A stretch of DNA of 64,000 nucleotides from JAJEAD01 sp965221555 (GTDB taxonomy: Bacteria > Pseudomonadota > Gammaproteobacteria > HK1), in the NCBI GenBank assembly GCA_965221555.1, contig OZ244895.1, positions 372,001 to 436,000 of the forward strand, written 5' to 3'. The stretch's first letter is position 1. Every line of letters begins with the position of its first letter. The notes under the pieces are model-generated. The model saw only the letters and a program-made list of their open reading frames with translations. It made no database searches and was not told where the DNA came from. Shown in pieces: positions 32,932 to 42,038 of this stretch. A program made the translations under genes and the position numbers.

Positions 32932-34197
32932 GTGTCTACGGAAACCACCAAGAGCATCACCGCGGTCGCCGACATCGCCACCGAGGCCGCCTTCGAGACG
33001 GTGACGGGGCGACTCGCCGGCGGCGCCGACTTCGAGATGATCACCCACGCGCGCCTCGGCTTCAGCCTGGAGGAGTATCTGCGCCGCTACGAGCTGGTGC
33101 TCGCCGCGATGGCCGAGCGCGGGCTCGACGCGCTGTGCCTGCGCTCCCCCGAGAACATCACCTACATGACCGGCTACGAGACCCCCGGGTACTACAAGTA
33201 CCACTGCCTGGTCATGGGTCCCGGCTTCGATCCGGTGCTCATCCTGCGGCGCTTCGAGTCTCTCAACATTCCCGAGTACGCCTGGATTCCCCGCTTCGTG
33301 CCGGTCGACGACTGGGAGCACCCCCCGACCCTCACCGCGCACGTGCTGAACCTGCTCGGACTCGGAGCGGGCGCGCGCATCGGAGTGGAGAAGCAGGGCT
33401 GGTTCTACACCGTCGAGGAGCACGAGACCCTGACCCGCGCGATGCCCTCGTGCGCCTTCGAGGACGCCATCGGCATCCTCTGGGACGCGCGCATGATCAA
33501 GTCGGCCGAAGAGATCACGATGATGCGCCGCTCCGCCGCGATCCTCGACCGGGCGGTGCAAGCGGGCATGGACCTCTGCGCCCCCGGGGTCTCGGACGAC
33601 CGCGTCAACGCCGAGGTCAACCGGGTGCTCCTGGAGAACACCGGCGAGTACATGGGCCTGCCTCCCTTCATCCTCTCCGGACCCCGCACCTGCTTGCCCC
33701 ACCAGACCGCGCGCGGCGAGACCATCGGCGACAAGGACCTCGTCTACTTCGAGGTCTCCTGCAGCCAGTGGCGCTACGCGGTGGCGCTCATGCGCACCCT
33801 GTTCATCGGCGAGCCGGACGCGCGTCAGCGGGCCTGCGCGGAAGCGGTGATCGGGGCCGTGGACCGGGCGATGGAAGTCATCCGCCCCGGCGTGAGCTGC
33901 GAGGAGGTGGACCGCGAAGCGCGCGCGGTGGTGGAAAGGGCGGGGTTTGGCGACTACTTCCGGCACCGCCTCGGGTACTCGATCGGGGTCAACTACCCCC
34001 CGGACTGGGGCGAGGGTGAGATCATCAGCCTGCGCCAGGGCGAAGAGCGCGAACTCAAGGAGGGCATGACCTTCCACATGGTGCCGCTCTGCCTCATCTA
34101 TCGGGACTACGGCGTCGGCTTCAGCGAGACGATCCGCGTCACCGGGACCGGATGCGAGCGCTTCTCCTCACTGCCCCGCGAAGTCGTGGTGAAGTAG
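32932..34197 (+). CDS. M24-family hydrolase, creatinase / ectoine-hydrolase-like
   Basis: 421 residues with an N-terminal creatinase-type domain (about 35-200) and a C-terminal pita-bread domain (about 205-415). At the position where metallopeptidases of the family have two Asp metal ligands, this protein reads YFEVSCSQWRYAVALMRT, with no Asp. The C-terminal NYPPDWGEGEIISL and EGMTFHMVPLCL segments resemble creatinase and ectoine hydrolase (DoeA). That points to a metal-free or altered hydrolase acting on a small C-N bond rather than a Xaa-Pro peptidase. The GTG at 32932 follows GAGAGG; the open frame begins at 32839. Substrate unknown; a compatible-solute or creatine-like compound fits the betaine-type genes at the left edge. 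Confidence 0.82.
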   Translation: MSTETTKSITAVADIATEAAFETVTGRLAGGADFEMITHARLGFSLEEYLRRYELVLAAMAERGLDALCLRSPENITYMTGYETPGYYKYHCLVMGPGFDPVLILRRFESLNIPEYAWIPRFVPVDDWEHPPTLTAHVLNLLGLGAGARIGVEKQGWFYTVEEHETLTRAMPSCAFEDAIGILWDARMIKSAEEITMMRRSAAILDRAVQAGMDLCAPGVSDDRVNAEVNRVLLENTGEYMGLPPFILSGPRTCLPHQTARGETIGDKDLVYFEVSCSQWRYAVALMRTLFIGEPDARQRACAEAVIGAVDRAMEVIRPGVSCEEVDREARAVVERAGFGDYFRHRLGYSIGVNYPPDWGEGEIISLRQGEERELKEGMTFHMVPLCLIYRDYGVGFSETIRVTGTGCERFSSLPREVVVK

Positions 34198-34315
34198 CGC
34201 TCGCGCGCTTCGAGGCAAGGATGCGGCAGCGTCGCGGGGGCCGAGCCCGGGGCGCTGAGCCACCCACGGACGCGGAGTAGAATTCGCAGCGCGACAAGAA
34301 CCTGCGGGCGCAACG

Positions 34316-35440
34316 ATGGACTCGATCAGCAACTTCGGCGAGTACCTGGGTGGGCTCGGGCTCGCGCCCTGGGTCATCGAGGTTTTCGTGGTCGTGTTCG
34401 CGACCCTGCTCGGGACTTTTTTCCTCAAGGGCCTGTTCGACCGTTTCGAAGCGAAGCTCCGCACGACCCCCACGGTCTGGGACCAGAGCCTCTTCAGCGC
34501 GCTGCGCCTGCCGCTGCGGGCGATAATCTGGGTGGTCGGCATCGCGTTCGCGGCGGAGATCGTCAGGAGCAAGACCGGCGCGGTCATCTTCGATGCGGTT
34601 CCGGCACTGCGCGATGTGGCGATCATCGCGATCATCGCCTGGTTCCTGGTGCGCTTCATACGCGCCGCCGAAGCCAATCTGATCCAAGACAAGGAACGCC
34701 GGGAGGAGAGCTACGACCGGGCCACCTTCGATGCGGTCGCCAAGCTGCTGCGCCTCTCGGTGCTGATTACCGCGGTGCTGGTGACCTTGCAGACGCTGGG
34801 CTACAGCATTGCCGGAGTGCTCGCCTTCGGCGGGATCGGGGGCATCGCGGTGGGTTTCGCCGCCAAGGATCTGCTCGCCAATTTCTTCGGTGGGCTGATG
34901 ATCTACTTCGACCGTCCCTTTTCGATCGGCGAGGTGATCCGCTCGCCGGATCGCGATATCGAGGGCACGGTGGAGCGGATCGGGTGGCGGCTCACGGTAA
35001 TCCGTACCTTCGATCAGCGTCCCCTGTACATCCCGAACTCGGTGTTCGCGAACATCGCGGTGCAGAACCCCACGCGGATGCTCAACCGCCGGATTTACGA
35101 GTACATCGGCATCCGCTACGAGGACGCCGACAAGATGGCGATGATCGTCGACGACGTGAAGGCGATGCTGGCCGACAACCCGGAGATCGATCAGGAACAG
35201 CTCTGCATGGTGGCCTTCGACACCTTTGCTCCCTCCTCCCTCGACTTCTTCATCTACTGCCACACGAAGACTATACGGTGGGCGGACTTCCACGACGTCA
35301 AGCAGGATGTGCTGCTGCGAGCGCTCGCCATCGTGCATGCGCACGGCGCCGACGTGGCCTTTCCCACCTCGACCGTGCACCTGGCGCAGGGCGCCGACCG
35401 CGCGCTCGGGCAGGTGTCCGCGGGGGAGCAAGGCGCGTAG
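34316..35440 (+). CDS. MscS-family mechanosensitive ion channel
   Basis: 374 residues. About five N-terminal membrane helices (near 15-40, 60-83, 98-120, 142-160 and the pore helix 163-197). The pore helix is Gly/Ala-rich: VLAFGGIGGIAVGFAAKDLLANFFGG, followed by FDRPFSIGE and the beta domain with VERIGWRLTVIRTFDQRPLYIPNS. A soluble C-terminal domain follows. It would release solutes on hypo-osmotic shock. Starts 118 bases after the M24 gene on the same strand. Confidence 0.92.
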   Translation: MDSISNFGEYLGGLGLAPWVIEVFVVVFATLLGTFFLKGLFDRFEAKLRTTPTVWDQSLFSALRLPLRAIIWVVGIAFAAEIVRSKTGAVIFDAVPALRDVAIIAIIAWFLVRFIRAAEANLIQDKERREESYDRATFDAVAKLLRLSVLITAVLVTLQTLGYSIAGVLAFGGIGGIAVGFAAKDLLANFFGGLMIYFDRPFSIGEVIRSPDRDIEGTVERIGWRLTVIRTFDQRPLYIPNSVFANIAVQNPTRMLNRRIYEYIGIRYEDADKMAMIVDDVKAMLADNPEIDQEQLCMVAFDTFAPSSLDFFIYCHTKTIRWADFHDVKQDVLLRALAIVHAHGADVAFPTSTVHLAQGADRALGQVSAGEQGA

Positions 35441-35649
35441 CGGGGCGGCCCCTAACCCGGTGGGCACACAGAGGCATTCGCCGTCGATGCCGCCCTGGCG
35501 GATGGAGCGGAGGCAGGGCGAGGCCAGCCCGGGGCGGCCCCCCACCGTGGCCGACCTGTATACTCACGGGACCGAACCGCCATGGAACGCCCCTCGGGTG
35601 CGCGCGCCGGCCGGCGCCCGGGGCGGGCAAAAAAAATAGGGGGAGCCTC

Positions 35650-36306
35650 ATGCGTTCGATCCTGGTGCTCAACTCCAAGGGCGGCACGGGCAAGACCACG
35701 CTGGCCACCAACCTTGCCGCGTACTACGCGCAGGAGGAGTACAACGTCGCGCTCGTGGACTACGACGTGCAGCGGTCGGCTCTCGACTGGCTCGACACCC
35801 GGCCCGAAGACCGCCCCTACATCCACGGAGTCGACGGCACCCGGCCCGGCACCCGAATCCCCAGAAACATGGACTACGTGTTCATGGACGCGCCCGCGGC
35901 GAGCCACGGGGCCACGCTGGTGCGGCTGCTGCGAAAGGCGCAGACCTGCATCATCCCGGTGGTGCCCTCCCCCATCGACCTGAACGCCGCGGTACGGTTC
36001 CTCGACCGGCTCGTGAGCCTCGGCCGGGTACTCAACCGAAAGGTCCGGGTGGGGACGGTTGCGAACCGGGTGCGGGAGAATTCGGCCGGGCATGAGGAGC
36101 TCCAGCACTTCCTGCGCTCGGTGCGCCTTCCCGATCGGCGCCGCCTGCCCTTCGTGACCGCGTTGCGCAGCACCCAGAGCTACGTGCACGCGGCCGAGAG
36201 CGGGCTTGGCATCTGCGAACTCCCGTACTCGAAGGTGTGGCACGAGCTGGAGCTCTGGGATCCTCTGATCAAGTGGCTCGACAGCCGGCGCAGCCTGCCG
36301 CAGTAG
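35650..36306 (+). CDS. ParA/MinD-family ATPase, orphan
   Basis: 218 residues with the deviant Walker A motif LNSKGGTGKTTLATNLAAYY at the N terminus, the ALVDYDVQRSALDWL A'-type motif, and YVFMDAPAASHG as Walker B. No ParB or centromere-like gene is adjacent, so it is an orphan of the kind that places protein cargo rather than DNA. A strong ribosome-binding site (AGGGGGA) lies before the ATG; the open frame from 34984 is a shadow of mscS. Cargo unknown. Confidence 0.88.
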   Translation: MRSILVLNSKGGTGKTTLATNLAAYYAQEEYNVALVDYDVQRSALDWLDTRPEDRPYIHGVDGTRPGTRIPRNMDYVFMDAPAASHGATLVRLLRKAQTCIIPVVPSPIDLNAAVRFLDRLVSLGRVLNRKVRVGTVANRVRENSAGHEELQHFLRSVRLPDRRRLPFVTALRSTQSYVHAAESGLGICELPYSKVWHELELWDPLIKWLDSRRSLPQ

Positions 36307-36446
36307 TCCACCGCCCGGGCACCGGGACAGATTGACGCCGCGGATCGAGCGGAGCAGTGAAGCAGTTTCGGTCTCCGACGCCGGTTCGGACCGGGAGCCT
36401 CACCCTTGCGATGACTTCGCGCGAGGAAAGGCAGGGGCGGGTGTAG

Positions 36447-37475
36447 ATGCCGCGCCTTCGCCTCGAACCGAGCGCACGGGTGCTCGAAGTGAAGTCCGGC
36501 GAGAGCGTGCTCGAGGCCGCGCTCCGCCAGGGCGTCGCCCTGCCCTACGGATGCCGCAATGGCGCCTGCCGCTCCTGCCGTGCGCGCATCCTCGAGGGCG
36601 CGGTGCACTATCCGCAGGGCCCCCCCAAGGCTCTGCAACCCTCGGACCACGACGACGGCTTCGTGCTCCTGTGCGCCGCCCACCTGCGTGCGGACGCGCG
36701 CATCGAGGTGGAAGAGATCGACGCCCGGAGCGAGATTGTGGTGCGCACCCTGCTCTGCCGCCTGGTGGAGAAGGAGATCCTCGCCCACGACGTGATCGCA
36801 CTGCGCCTTCGCCTGCAGGAGGGCGAGCGCCTGCGCTTTCTCGCCGGTCAGTACGTCGACATCGTTCTGCGTGACGGTCGCCGGCGCGCCTTCTCGCTCG
36901 CGAGCCCGCCCGACGGGGAGTCTCTTTACGAGTTCCAGATCCGCCGCGTGCCCGGGGGCGAGTTCTCCGCTTACGCCTTCGAACACCTCAAGCCCGGGGC
37001 CATCCTGCGCCTCCACGGCCCGCTCGGCAGCTTCTACTTGCGCAAGACTCCCCCACGTCCCGCGGTACTCGTGGCGGGGGGGACCGGCTTCGCCCCGATC
37101 AAGAGCATCATCGAGGACGCCCTCGACGAAGGGTCCGGGCAACCGATGCACCTTTACTGGGGCGCGCGCGCCCGGCGCGACCTCTACCACGACGCGCTCG
37201 CCCGGCGCTGGGCGCGCGAGCACGAGAATTTTCACTACACCCCGGTGCTCTCCGAGCCCACCGCGCAGTGCGAGTGGCGAGGGAGAACCGGGTTCGTGCA
37301 CCAGGCGGTGCTGGAGGACTTCCCGGACCTCTCGGGCTGGGGGGCCTACCTGAGCGGTCCGCCGCCGATGGTGAGCGCGGCCCGGCGCACGCTGGCGGCA
37401 CAGGGCCTGGAGCCGACCTGCCTGCACTCGGACTCCTTCGACTACGCGTACGAGACCGGGCACGACGGCCTCTGA
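36447..37475 (+). CDS. NAD(P)H-dependent flavin reductase with N-terminal plant-type [2Fe-2S] ferredoxin domain
   Basis: 342 residues. The ferredoxin domain (1-90) has cluster ligands Cys36, Cys41, Cys44 and Cys76 (YGCRNGACRSC...LLCAAH). The FAD domain has RRAFSLASPP, and the NAD domain has VAGGTGFAPIKSI and the C-terminal YLSGPPPMV. The order Fd-FAD-NAD is that of phenol hydroxylase and benzoate dioxygenase reductases, CDP-6-deoxy-glucoseen reductase (AscD), and Fre-like proteins. No oxygenase is adjacent; the Rieske oxygenase at 3.3 kb lacks a reductase, so an electron-transfer partnership in trans is conceivable but unproven. Confidence 0.88.
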   Translation: MPRLRLEPSARVLEVKSGESVLEAALRQGVALPYGCRNGACRSCRARILEGAVHYPQGPPKALQPSDHDDGFVLLCAAHLRADARIEVEEIDARSEIVVRTLLCRLVEKEILAHDVIALRLRLQEGERLRFLAGQYVDIVLRDGRRRAFSLASPPDGESLYEFQIRRVPGGEFSAYAFEHLKPGAILRLHGPLGSFYLRKTPPRPAVLVAGGTGFAPIKSIIEDALDEGSGQPMHLYWGARARRDLYHDALARRWAREHENFHYTPVLSEPTAQCEWRGRTGFVHQAVLEDFPDLSGWGAYLSGPPPMVSAARRTLAAQGLEPTCLHSDSFDYAYETGHDGL

Positions 37476-37508
37476 TCCGGGCCCGGAAGTCTCTTCCCAT
37501 CCCGCGAC

Positions 37509-37554
37509 GAGCCCGAACCACGAAGGGTGGTAGCCGGCGGGGTTGCGGGCTCGG
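37509..37554. repeat. 46-bp hairpin-forming direct repeat, left copy
   Basis: Identical over 46 bases to 38478-38523. The unit is itself folded: ends GAGCCCG (37509-37515) and CGGGCTC (37546-37552) pair, AACC and GGTT extend the stem, and an inner ACCAC/GTGGT pair forms a second arm. It lies upstream of the two-gene HEPN cassette, and the second copy lies downstream. No third copy was found. Confidence 0.85.
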
Positions 37555-37677
37555 CAGATTGCAACGCGATCCGTTGGCCAGACCCGCCAGGCGCGAAGAG
37601 CCCGGGTCGGCGGAGCGCCGAGTGCATGGGGGACATCGATGACTTATCCTGCTCGACCGATTGTCAGGAAGATGTCG

Positions 37678-37974
37678 ATGACCAACGCCGAACCAGGGCG
37701 TGACGATGAGCTGAAGCGCGTCATCCACGAACAAGTGGAAGCCGTGTTGAGTCCAATCTCGGTGGTTTCCGTGACGCTGGAGGATGACGAGGATGCCTAT
37801 GGCGATCCGATGCTTCACGTCATCGTCGTCTACGCCCCGAACGACGCACAGCCGGAGATATCGGGGCTGGTGAGGCAACTGCGGCCGGCCCTCGAGGAAC
37901 AAGGCGAGGATCGCTTTCCGGTGATGTCCTTCATCGCAGCGGAGGAAGCGGAAGCGTACTTTGCAGCCACTTGA
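37678..37974 (+). CDS. Small acidic protein preceding the HEPN-like gene (putative antitoxin or partner)
   Basis: 98 residues from the ATG at 37678, chosen because AGGAAG lies at good spacing before it; in-frame ATGs at 37639 and 37672 are alternatives. The protein is acidic and has a predicted strand-rich middle (VVSVTLEDDEDAYGDPMLHVIVVYAP) followed by VRQLRPALEEQGEDRFPVMSFI. It resembles uncharacterised small proteins coded beside HEPN-like genes. I do not see the GSxxxG...DxD motif of a minimal nucleotidyltransferase. The stop overlaps the next gene by 14 bases, implying coupled translation, as in toxin-antitoxin pairs. Confidence 0.7.
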   Translation: MTNAEPGRDDELKRVIHEQVEAVLSPISVVSVTLEDDEDAYGDPMLHVIVVYAPNDAQPEISGLVRQLRPALEEQGEDRFPVMSFIAAEEAEAYFAAT

Positions 37975-38431
37975 CCTGATCGAGACGGCACGTGACCTGA
38001 CCGCTACGCAGAGAGGCAGGCCGCGCCAGTCGGATCTCCGCCGAGCGGTCAGCACTGTCTACTACGCGCTCTTTCACGCCCTCTGCCGACACTGTGCCGA
38101 CACATTGATCGGTACCGAGGGCGCGGACCGCAGCGAGCCCGCGTGGCGACAGGCCTATCGTTCACCCCAACACGGGCAGGCGAAAGATCGCCTGAGCCAC
38201 AAGAAGATGATGGCGGCGTTTCCGAGCGATGTTCAGAACTTCGGGAATCTCTTCGTGGCCGCCCAAAGCAAGCGGCACGCCGCCGACTACGACCCGTGCT
38301 ACCGCGTTGCCAAATCGGAAGTCCTGGCCGACGCCACCGCGGCGGAAACCGTCATAGAGAAACTCAAGGACGTCCCGATCAAGGACCTGCGCGCCCTCGC
38401 CGCCTGGGTGACGCTCGCCAATCGCCCGTGA
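37961..38431 (+). CDS. HEPN-like domain protein (putative toxin/RNase)
   Basis: 156 residues starting at TTG inside the preceding gene. The four-helix HEPN pattern is suggested by DLRRAVSTVYYALFHALCRH near residues 25-45 and by SKRHAADYDPCYRVAKSEV in the second half, where R-H-x-A-D-Y recurs in HEPN-like proteins. A canonical R-x4-6-H RNase motif is not certain, though R-H pairs are present. With the small partner it forms a coupled two-gene cassette between identical 46-bp repeats. Probably a toxin-antitoxin or defence-type module; function not demonstrated. Confidence 0.7.
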   Translation: MQPLDLIETARDLTATQRGRPRQSDLRRAVSTVYYALFHALCRHCADTLIGTEGADRSEPAWRQAYRSPQHGQAKDRLSHKKMMAAFPSDVQNFGNLFVAAQSKRHAADYDPCYRVAKSEVLADATAAETVIEKLKDVPIKDLRALAAWVTLANRP

Positions 38432-38477
38432 GGCAGTGTGAGCGGCGGCCGCGAAGAGTCTCTGTCAACCGAACGGT

Positions 38478-38523
38478 GAGCCCGAACCACGAAGGGTGGT
38501 AGCCGGCGGGGTTGCGGGCTCGG
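38478..38523. repeat. 46-bp hairpin-forming direct repeat, right copy
   Basis: Exact copy of 37509-37554 in the same orientation, starting 969 bases further on. It begins 46 bases after the HEPN gene stop and 199 bases before leuS. The pair encloses only the two-gene cassette. Confidence 0.85.
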
Positions 38524-38676
38524 GGGATGGCGCATGGGGCCTGGATGATGGGCCTGGAGGCGTGTGGACCCGGCTCCTTCCCCGAGGTTCGTCTCTCCCG
38601 GTAAAACTCCCGCGTAGGGATCGCACGGCGGGTTGCGTTATGCTTTTCCGTTCCGTTCGCCGAAGCCCGCCATTCC

Positions 38677-41262
38677 ATGCAAGCACACTACCTTCCCCAG
38701 GAGGTCGAGGCGCAAGCCCAGACCTGGTGGCGGGACCACCGGACCTTCCAGGTCGTCGAAGATCCGGACCGGGAGAAGTTCTACTGCCTGTGCATGTTCC
38801 CCTACCCGAGCGGGCGACTGCACATGGGGCACGTGCGCAACTACACCATCGGCGACGTGGTGAGCCGCTACCAGCGCATGCTCGGCAAGAACGTGCTGCA
38901 ACCGATGGGCTGGGACGCCTTCGGCCTTCCGGCGGAGAACGCGGCGATCGACGCGGGCGTCGCGCCCGCGAAGTGGACCCGCGAGAACATCGCGTACATG
39001 AAGGGCCAGCTCCAGCGCCTGGGCTTCGGGTACGACTGGGAGCGGGAGATCACCACCTGTCGTCCCGAGTACTACCGCTGGGAGCAGTGGTTCTTCAACC
39101 GTCTCTACGAGAAGGGCGTCGCCTACAAGCAACTCGCCGAGGTCAATTGGGATCCGGTGGAGGGGACGGTGCTCGCCAACGAGCAGGTGGTCAACGGCCG
39201 GGGCTGGCGCTCCGGCGCTCCGGTGGAGCGGCGGCGGATCCCCCACTGGTTCCTGCGGATCACCGACTACGCGGACGAGCTGCTCGATTCCCTGGATCAC
39301 CTGGACTGGCCGGAGGCGGTCAAGAACATGCAGCGCCACTGGATCGGCCGCTCCGAAGGCGTCGAGTTCGACTTCACACTCGAGACCGGAGAGGACGCGC
39401 TTCGCGTCTTCACCACCCGGCCCGATACCCTCTTCGGCGCCACCTTCATGGCGGTAGCCCCGGAGCACCCGGTCGCACAGCGCCGCTCGGCGGAAGACCC
39501 CGAGATCGCCCGCTTCGTCCAAGAGTGCCGCGCCGGAAGCACCGCCGAGGCAGAGCTCGAGACGATGGACAAGGTGGGGCGGCCGCTCGGCGTGAACGCT
39601 ATCAACCCCGTCAATCGCGAGCGGATCCCGGTCTGGGTGGCGAACTTCGTGCTCATGAGCTACGGAACCGGCGCGATCATGGCGGTGCCCGGCCACGACG
39701 AACGCGACCACGAATTCGCCCGTAAGTACCGGCTTCCCATCCGGCAGGTTATCGCTCCCGCCGACGGCGGCGAGGTGGACATTCAGGCCGGCGCATGGAC
39801 CTCGAAGGAAGACATGGTCACCGTCGACTCCGGGGACTTCACCGGACTCGACTACCCCCGCGCCTTCGACGCCTTCTGCGAGTGGCTGGAGGCGCACGCC
39901 AACGGCGAACGCAAGGTGAACTACCGGCTGCGCGACTGGGGCGTCTCGCGGCAGCGCTACTGGGGCTGCCCGGTGCCGATCCTGCACACCGAGTCGGGGG
40001 GCGAGCGGCCAGTGCCCGACGCCAGCCTCCCGGTCCACCTGCCCGAGGATGTGGCGCTCTCCGGGGGCGGCTCCCCGCTCGCCTCCATTCCGTCGTTTGT
40101 GGATGTCGTCGATCCGCAGACCGGGGAGCCGGCCCGGCGCGACACCGACACTTTCGACACCTTCATCGACTCCGCCTGGTACTACGCGCGCTTCGCCTGC
40201 CCGGACGCACAGAGCATGGTCGACGAGCGGGCCCGGTACTGGCTGCCGGTGGACCAGTACATCGGCGGCATCGAGCACGCGGTGCTGCACCTTCTCTACG
40301 CACGCTTCTTCTGCAAGCTCATGCGCGACGAGGGACTGGTCGACGCCGATGAGCCTTTCACCAACCTCCTCTGCCAGGGCATGGTGCTCAAGGAGACCTA
40401 CTACCGCGAGAACCCCGGCGCCCCCCCGACCTGGTACTCGCCCTACGAGGTCGAGATCGACCACGACGAGAGAGGCAAGGTCGTCGGCGCCCGCCTGAAG
40501 AGCGACGGCCAGCCGGTCGAGGTCGGCGGGGTGGAGAAGATGTCGAAACAGAAGAAGAACGGCGTCGATCCGGAGGACATGGTGAAGCGCTTCGGCGCGG
40601 ACACCGTGCGCCTCTACATGATGTTCACCTCGCCGCCCGAGCAGACGCTGGAGTGGCAGGACGGCGCGGTAACGGGCATGTACAGCTTCCTCAAGAGGCT
40701 GTGGAAGCGGGTACACACCCACACCGCCGGGGGCCGTTGCGAGGCGCTCGACCCGGCCACGCTCGACGCACGACAGCGCGCGATGCGCCGACGCGTGCAC
40801 GAGACAATCGCCAAGGTCGGCGACGATGTGGGCCGGCGCTACAAGTTCAACACCGCGATCGCCGCGATCATCGAGCTCGACAACGAGCTCGCCCGCTTTC
40901 CGGTCGCAAGCGGCCAGGACCGGGCGCTGGTGCGTGAGGCGCTGGATGCGATCGTGCTGCTGCTGTCGCCGGTGGTGCCCCACATCTGCCACGAGCTGTG
41001 GTTCGCGCTCGGCCACGAACGGGCGGTGGTCGACGAAGCCTGGCCCCTTCCCTGCCCGGAAGCATTGGCCCGCGAACACGTCGAGCTGGTGGTACAGGTG
41101 AACGGCAAGCTGCGCGGCCACATCTCGGTGCCGGTGCATGCGAACGACCAGGACATCAGGCACGAGGCATTCAACAACGAGAACGTGCGGCGCTTCGTGG
41201 CGGGGCGCGACGTGCGGCGTACCGTGGTGGTGCCCGGACGCCTGGTCAATATCGTGGTGTGA
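38677..41262 (+). CDS. leuS: Leucyl-tRNA synthetase
   Basis: 861 residues, class Ia. The HIGH-type motif is in PYPSGRLHMGHVRNYTIGD, the KMSKS motif is KMSKQKKNGVDP, the CP1 editing domain (about 225-420) has TTRPDTLFGATFMA and GTGAIMAVPGHDERD, and the C-terminal domain has VQVNGKLRGHISVP. Start ATG at 38677. It heads a conserved rightward gammaproteobacterial block. Confidence 0.97.
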   Translation: MQAHYLPQEVEAQAQTWWRDHRTFQVVEDPDREKFYCLCMFPYPSGRLHMGHVRNYTIGDVVSRYQRMLGKNVLQPMGWDAFGLPAENAAIDAGVAPAKWTRENIAYMKGQLQRLGFGYDWEREITTCRPEYYRWEQWFFNRLYEKGVAYKQLAEVNWDPVEGTVLANEQVVNGRGWRSGAPVERRRIPHWFLRITDYADELLDSLDHLDWPEAVKNMQRHWIGRSEGVEFDFTLETGEDALRVFTTRPDTLFGATFMAVAPEHPVAQRRSAEDPEIARFVQECRAGSTAEAELETMDKVGRPLGVNAINPVNRERIPVWVANFVLMSYGTGAIMAVPGHDERDHEFARKYRLPIRQVIAPADGGEVDIQAGAWTSKEDMVTVDSGDFTGLDYPRAFDAFCEWLEAHANGERKVNYRLRDWGVSRQRYWGCPVPILHTESGGERPVPDASLPVHLPEDVALSGGGSPLASIPSFVDVVDPQTGEPARRDTDTFDTFIDSAWYYARFACPDAQSMVDERARYWLPVDQYIGGIEHAVLHLLYARFFCKLMRDEGLVDADEPFTNLLCQGMVLKETYYRENPGAPPTWYSPYEVEIDHDERGKVVGARLKSDGQPVEVGGVEKMSKQKKNGVDPEDMVKRFGADTVRLYMMFTSPPEQTLEWQDGAVTGMYSFLKRLWKRVHTHTAGGRCEALDPATLDARQRAMRRRVHETIAKVGDDVGRRYKFNTAIAAIIELDNELARFPVASGQDRALVREALDAIVLLLSPVVPHICHELWFALGHERAVVDEAWPLPCPEALAREHVELVVQVNGKLRGHISVPVHANDQDIRHEAFNNENVRRFVAGRDVRRTVVVPGRLVNIVV

Positions 41263-41366
41263 TTCGAGCCAGAGTATTTACCGGGTCCGCAAAGGGCGGG
41301 GCGGATCCGGCCCCGGCGCCACCCTTCGGCGCGCAAACGAGTCCCGAACCCCGAGGTGTCAAGGCA

Positions 41367-41927
41367 GTGAGCATCCCGATCCCGAATCGCTCCCCTTTCC
41401 CCGGCCTGCGGCTGGCAAAACGAAACACATGGCCGGCGGCGCTCGCATGCCTGCTGGTCGGCGCTCTGGTCGCCGGATGCGGCTTCACGCCCCGGGGTGA
41501 GTTGTCCATGGGCGCCGCGGCGGGCGGGCTCTATCTCGACGCGCCGCCCGCTTTGCGGACCGAACTCGAGTCGGCGCTCGCGGGGAGCATGGTGTCGGGA
41601 TCGCCGCAGCGCGAAGATGCGCACGCGGTCCTCGTCGTCGCGTCGGAGCAATTCGAACGACGGGTGCTGTCGATCGACCCCTTCGACGGCAGCGAGCGGG
41701 AAGTCGAAGTGGCCTACGTGGTCGAGTTCCGGATCGGTCCGGGATCGGAGCCTGCCGCCATGGAGCAACAGCGCATCACGCTGGTGCGCGAGCTCCTCCA
41801 TACGCCCGAAGAGATCGTCTCCAAGGAGCACGAGGAGGACCTCGTCCGCGAGGAGCTGCGCCGCGAAGCGGCGGCCCGGATGCTGCGCCGCGCCGCGGGC
41901 GCGATGGGCGGCGCCACGTCGCAGTGA
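41367..41927 (+). CDS. lptE: LPS-assembly lipoprotein LptE
   Basis: 186 residues from the GTG at 41367. A lipoprotein signal ends in the lipobox LVAGC (Cys38), followed by GFTPRGELSM and a strand-rich domain with LRTELESALAG and ERRVLSIDPFDGSEREVEVAY, the typical LptE pattern. It forms the outer-membrane plug with LptD. Start uncertain because the long N-terminal extension before the signal core is unusual. Position between leuS and holA is diagnostic. Confidence 0.87.
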   Translation: MSIPIPNRSPFPGLRLAKRNTWPAALACLLVGALVAGCGFTPRGELSMGAAAGGLYLDAPPALRTELESALAGSMVSGSPQREDAHAVLVVASEQFERRVLSIDPFDGSEREVEVAYVVEFRIGPGSEPAAMEQQRITLVRELLHTPEEIVSKEHEEDLVREELRREAAARMLRRAAGAMGGATSQ

Positions 41928-42038
41928 GCCGGCGCGAAACGGCCGGTCATGCCCGGTAGGGCGCCGGATCTCGGAGGGCGCCAAGTCGTCTGTCGACCCC
42001 CGATGGAGCGATTTCGCGTGAAGCCATCCTCTGACCTC

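Noticed and set aside
35604..35640. GCGCCGGCCGGCGC palindrome followed by a run of A as a terminator
   Set aside because: A terminator for the plus strand needs a T-run after the stem, and the A-run has the wrong sense. The run lies just before the parA ribosome-binding site.
38638..41163. 841-codon minus-strand frame opposite leuS
   Set aside because: Shadow of leuS with no family motifs.
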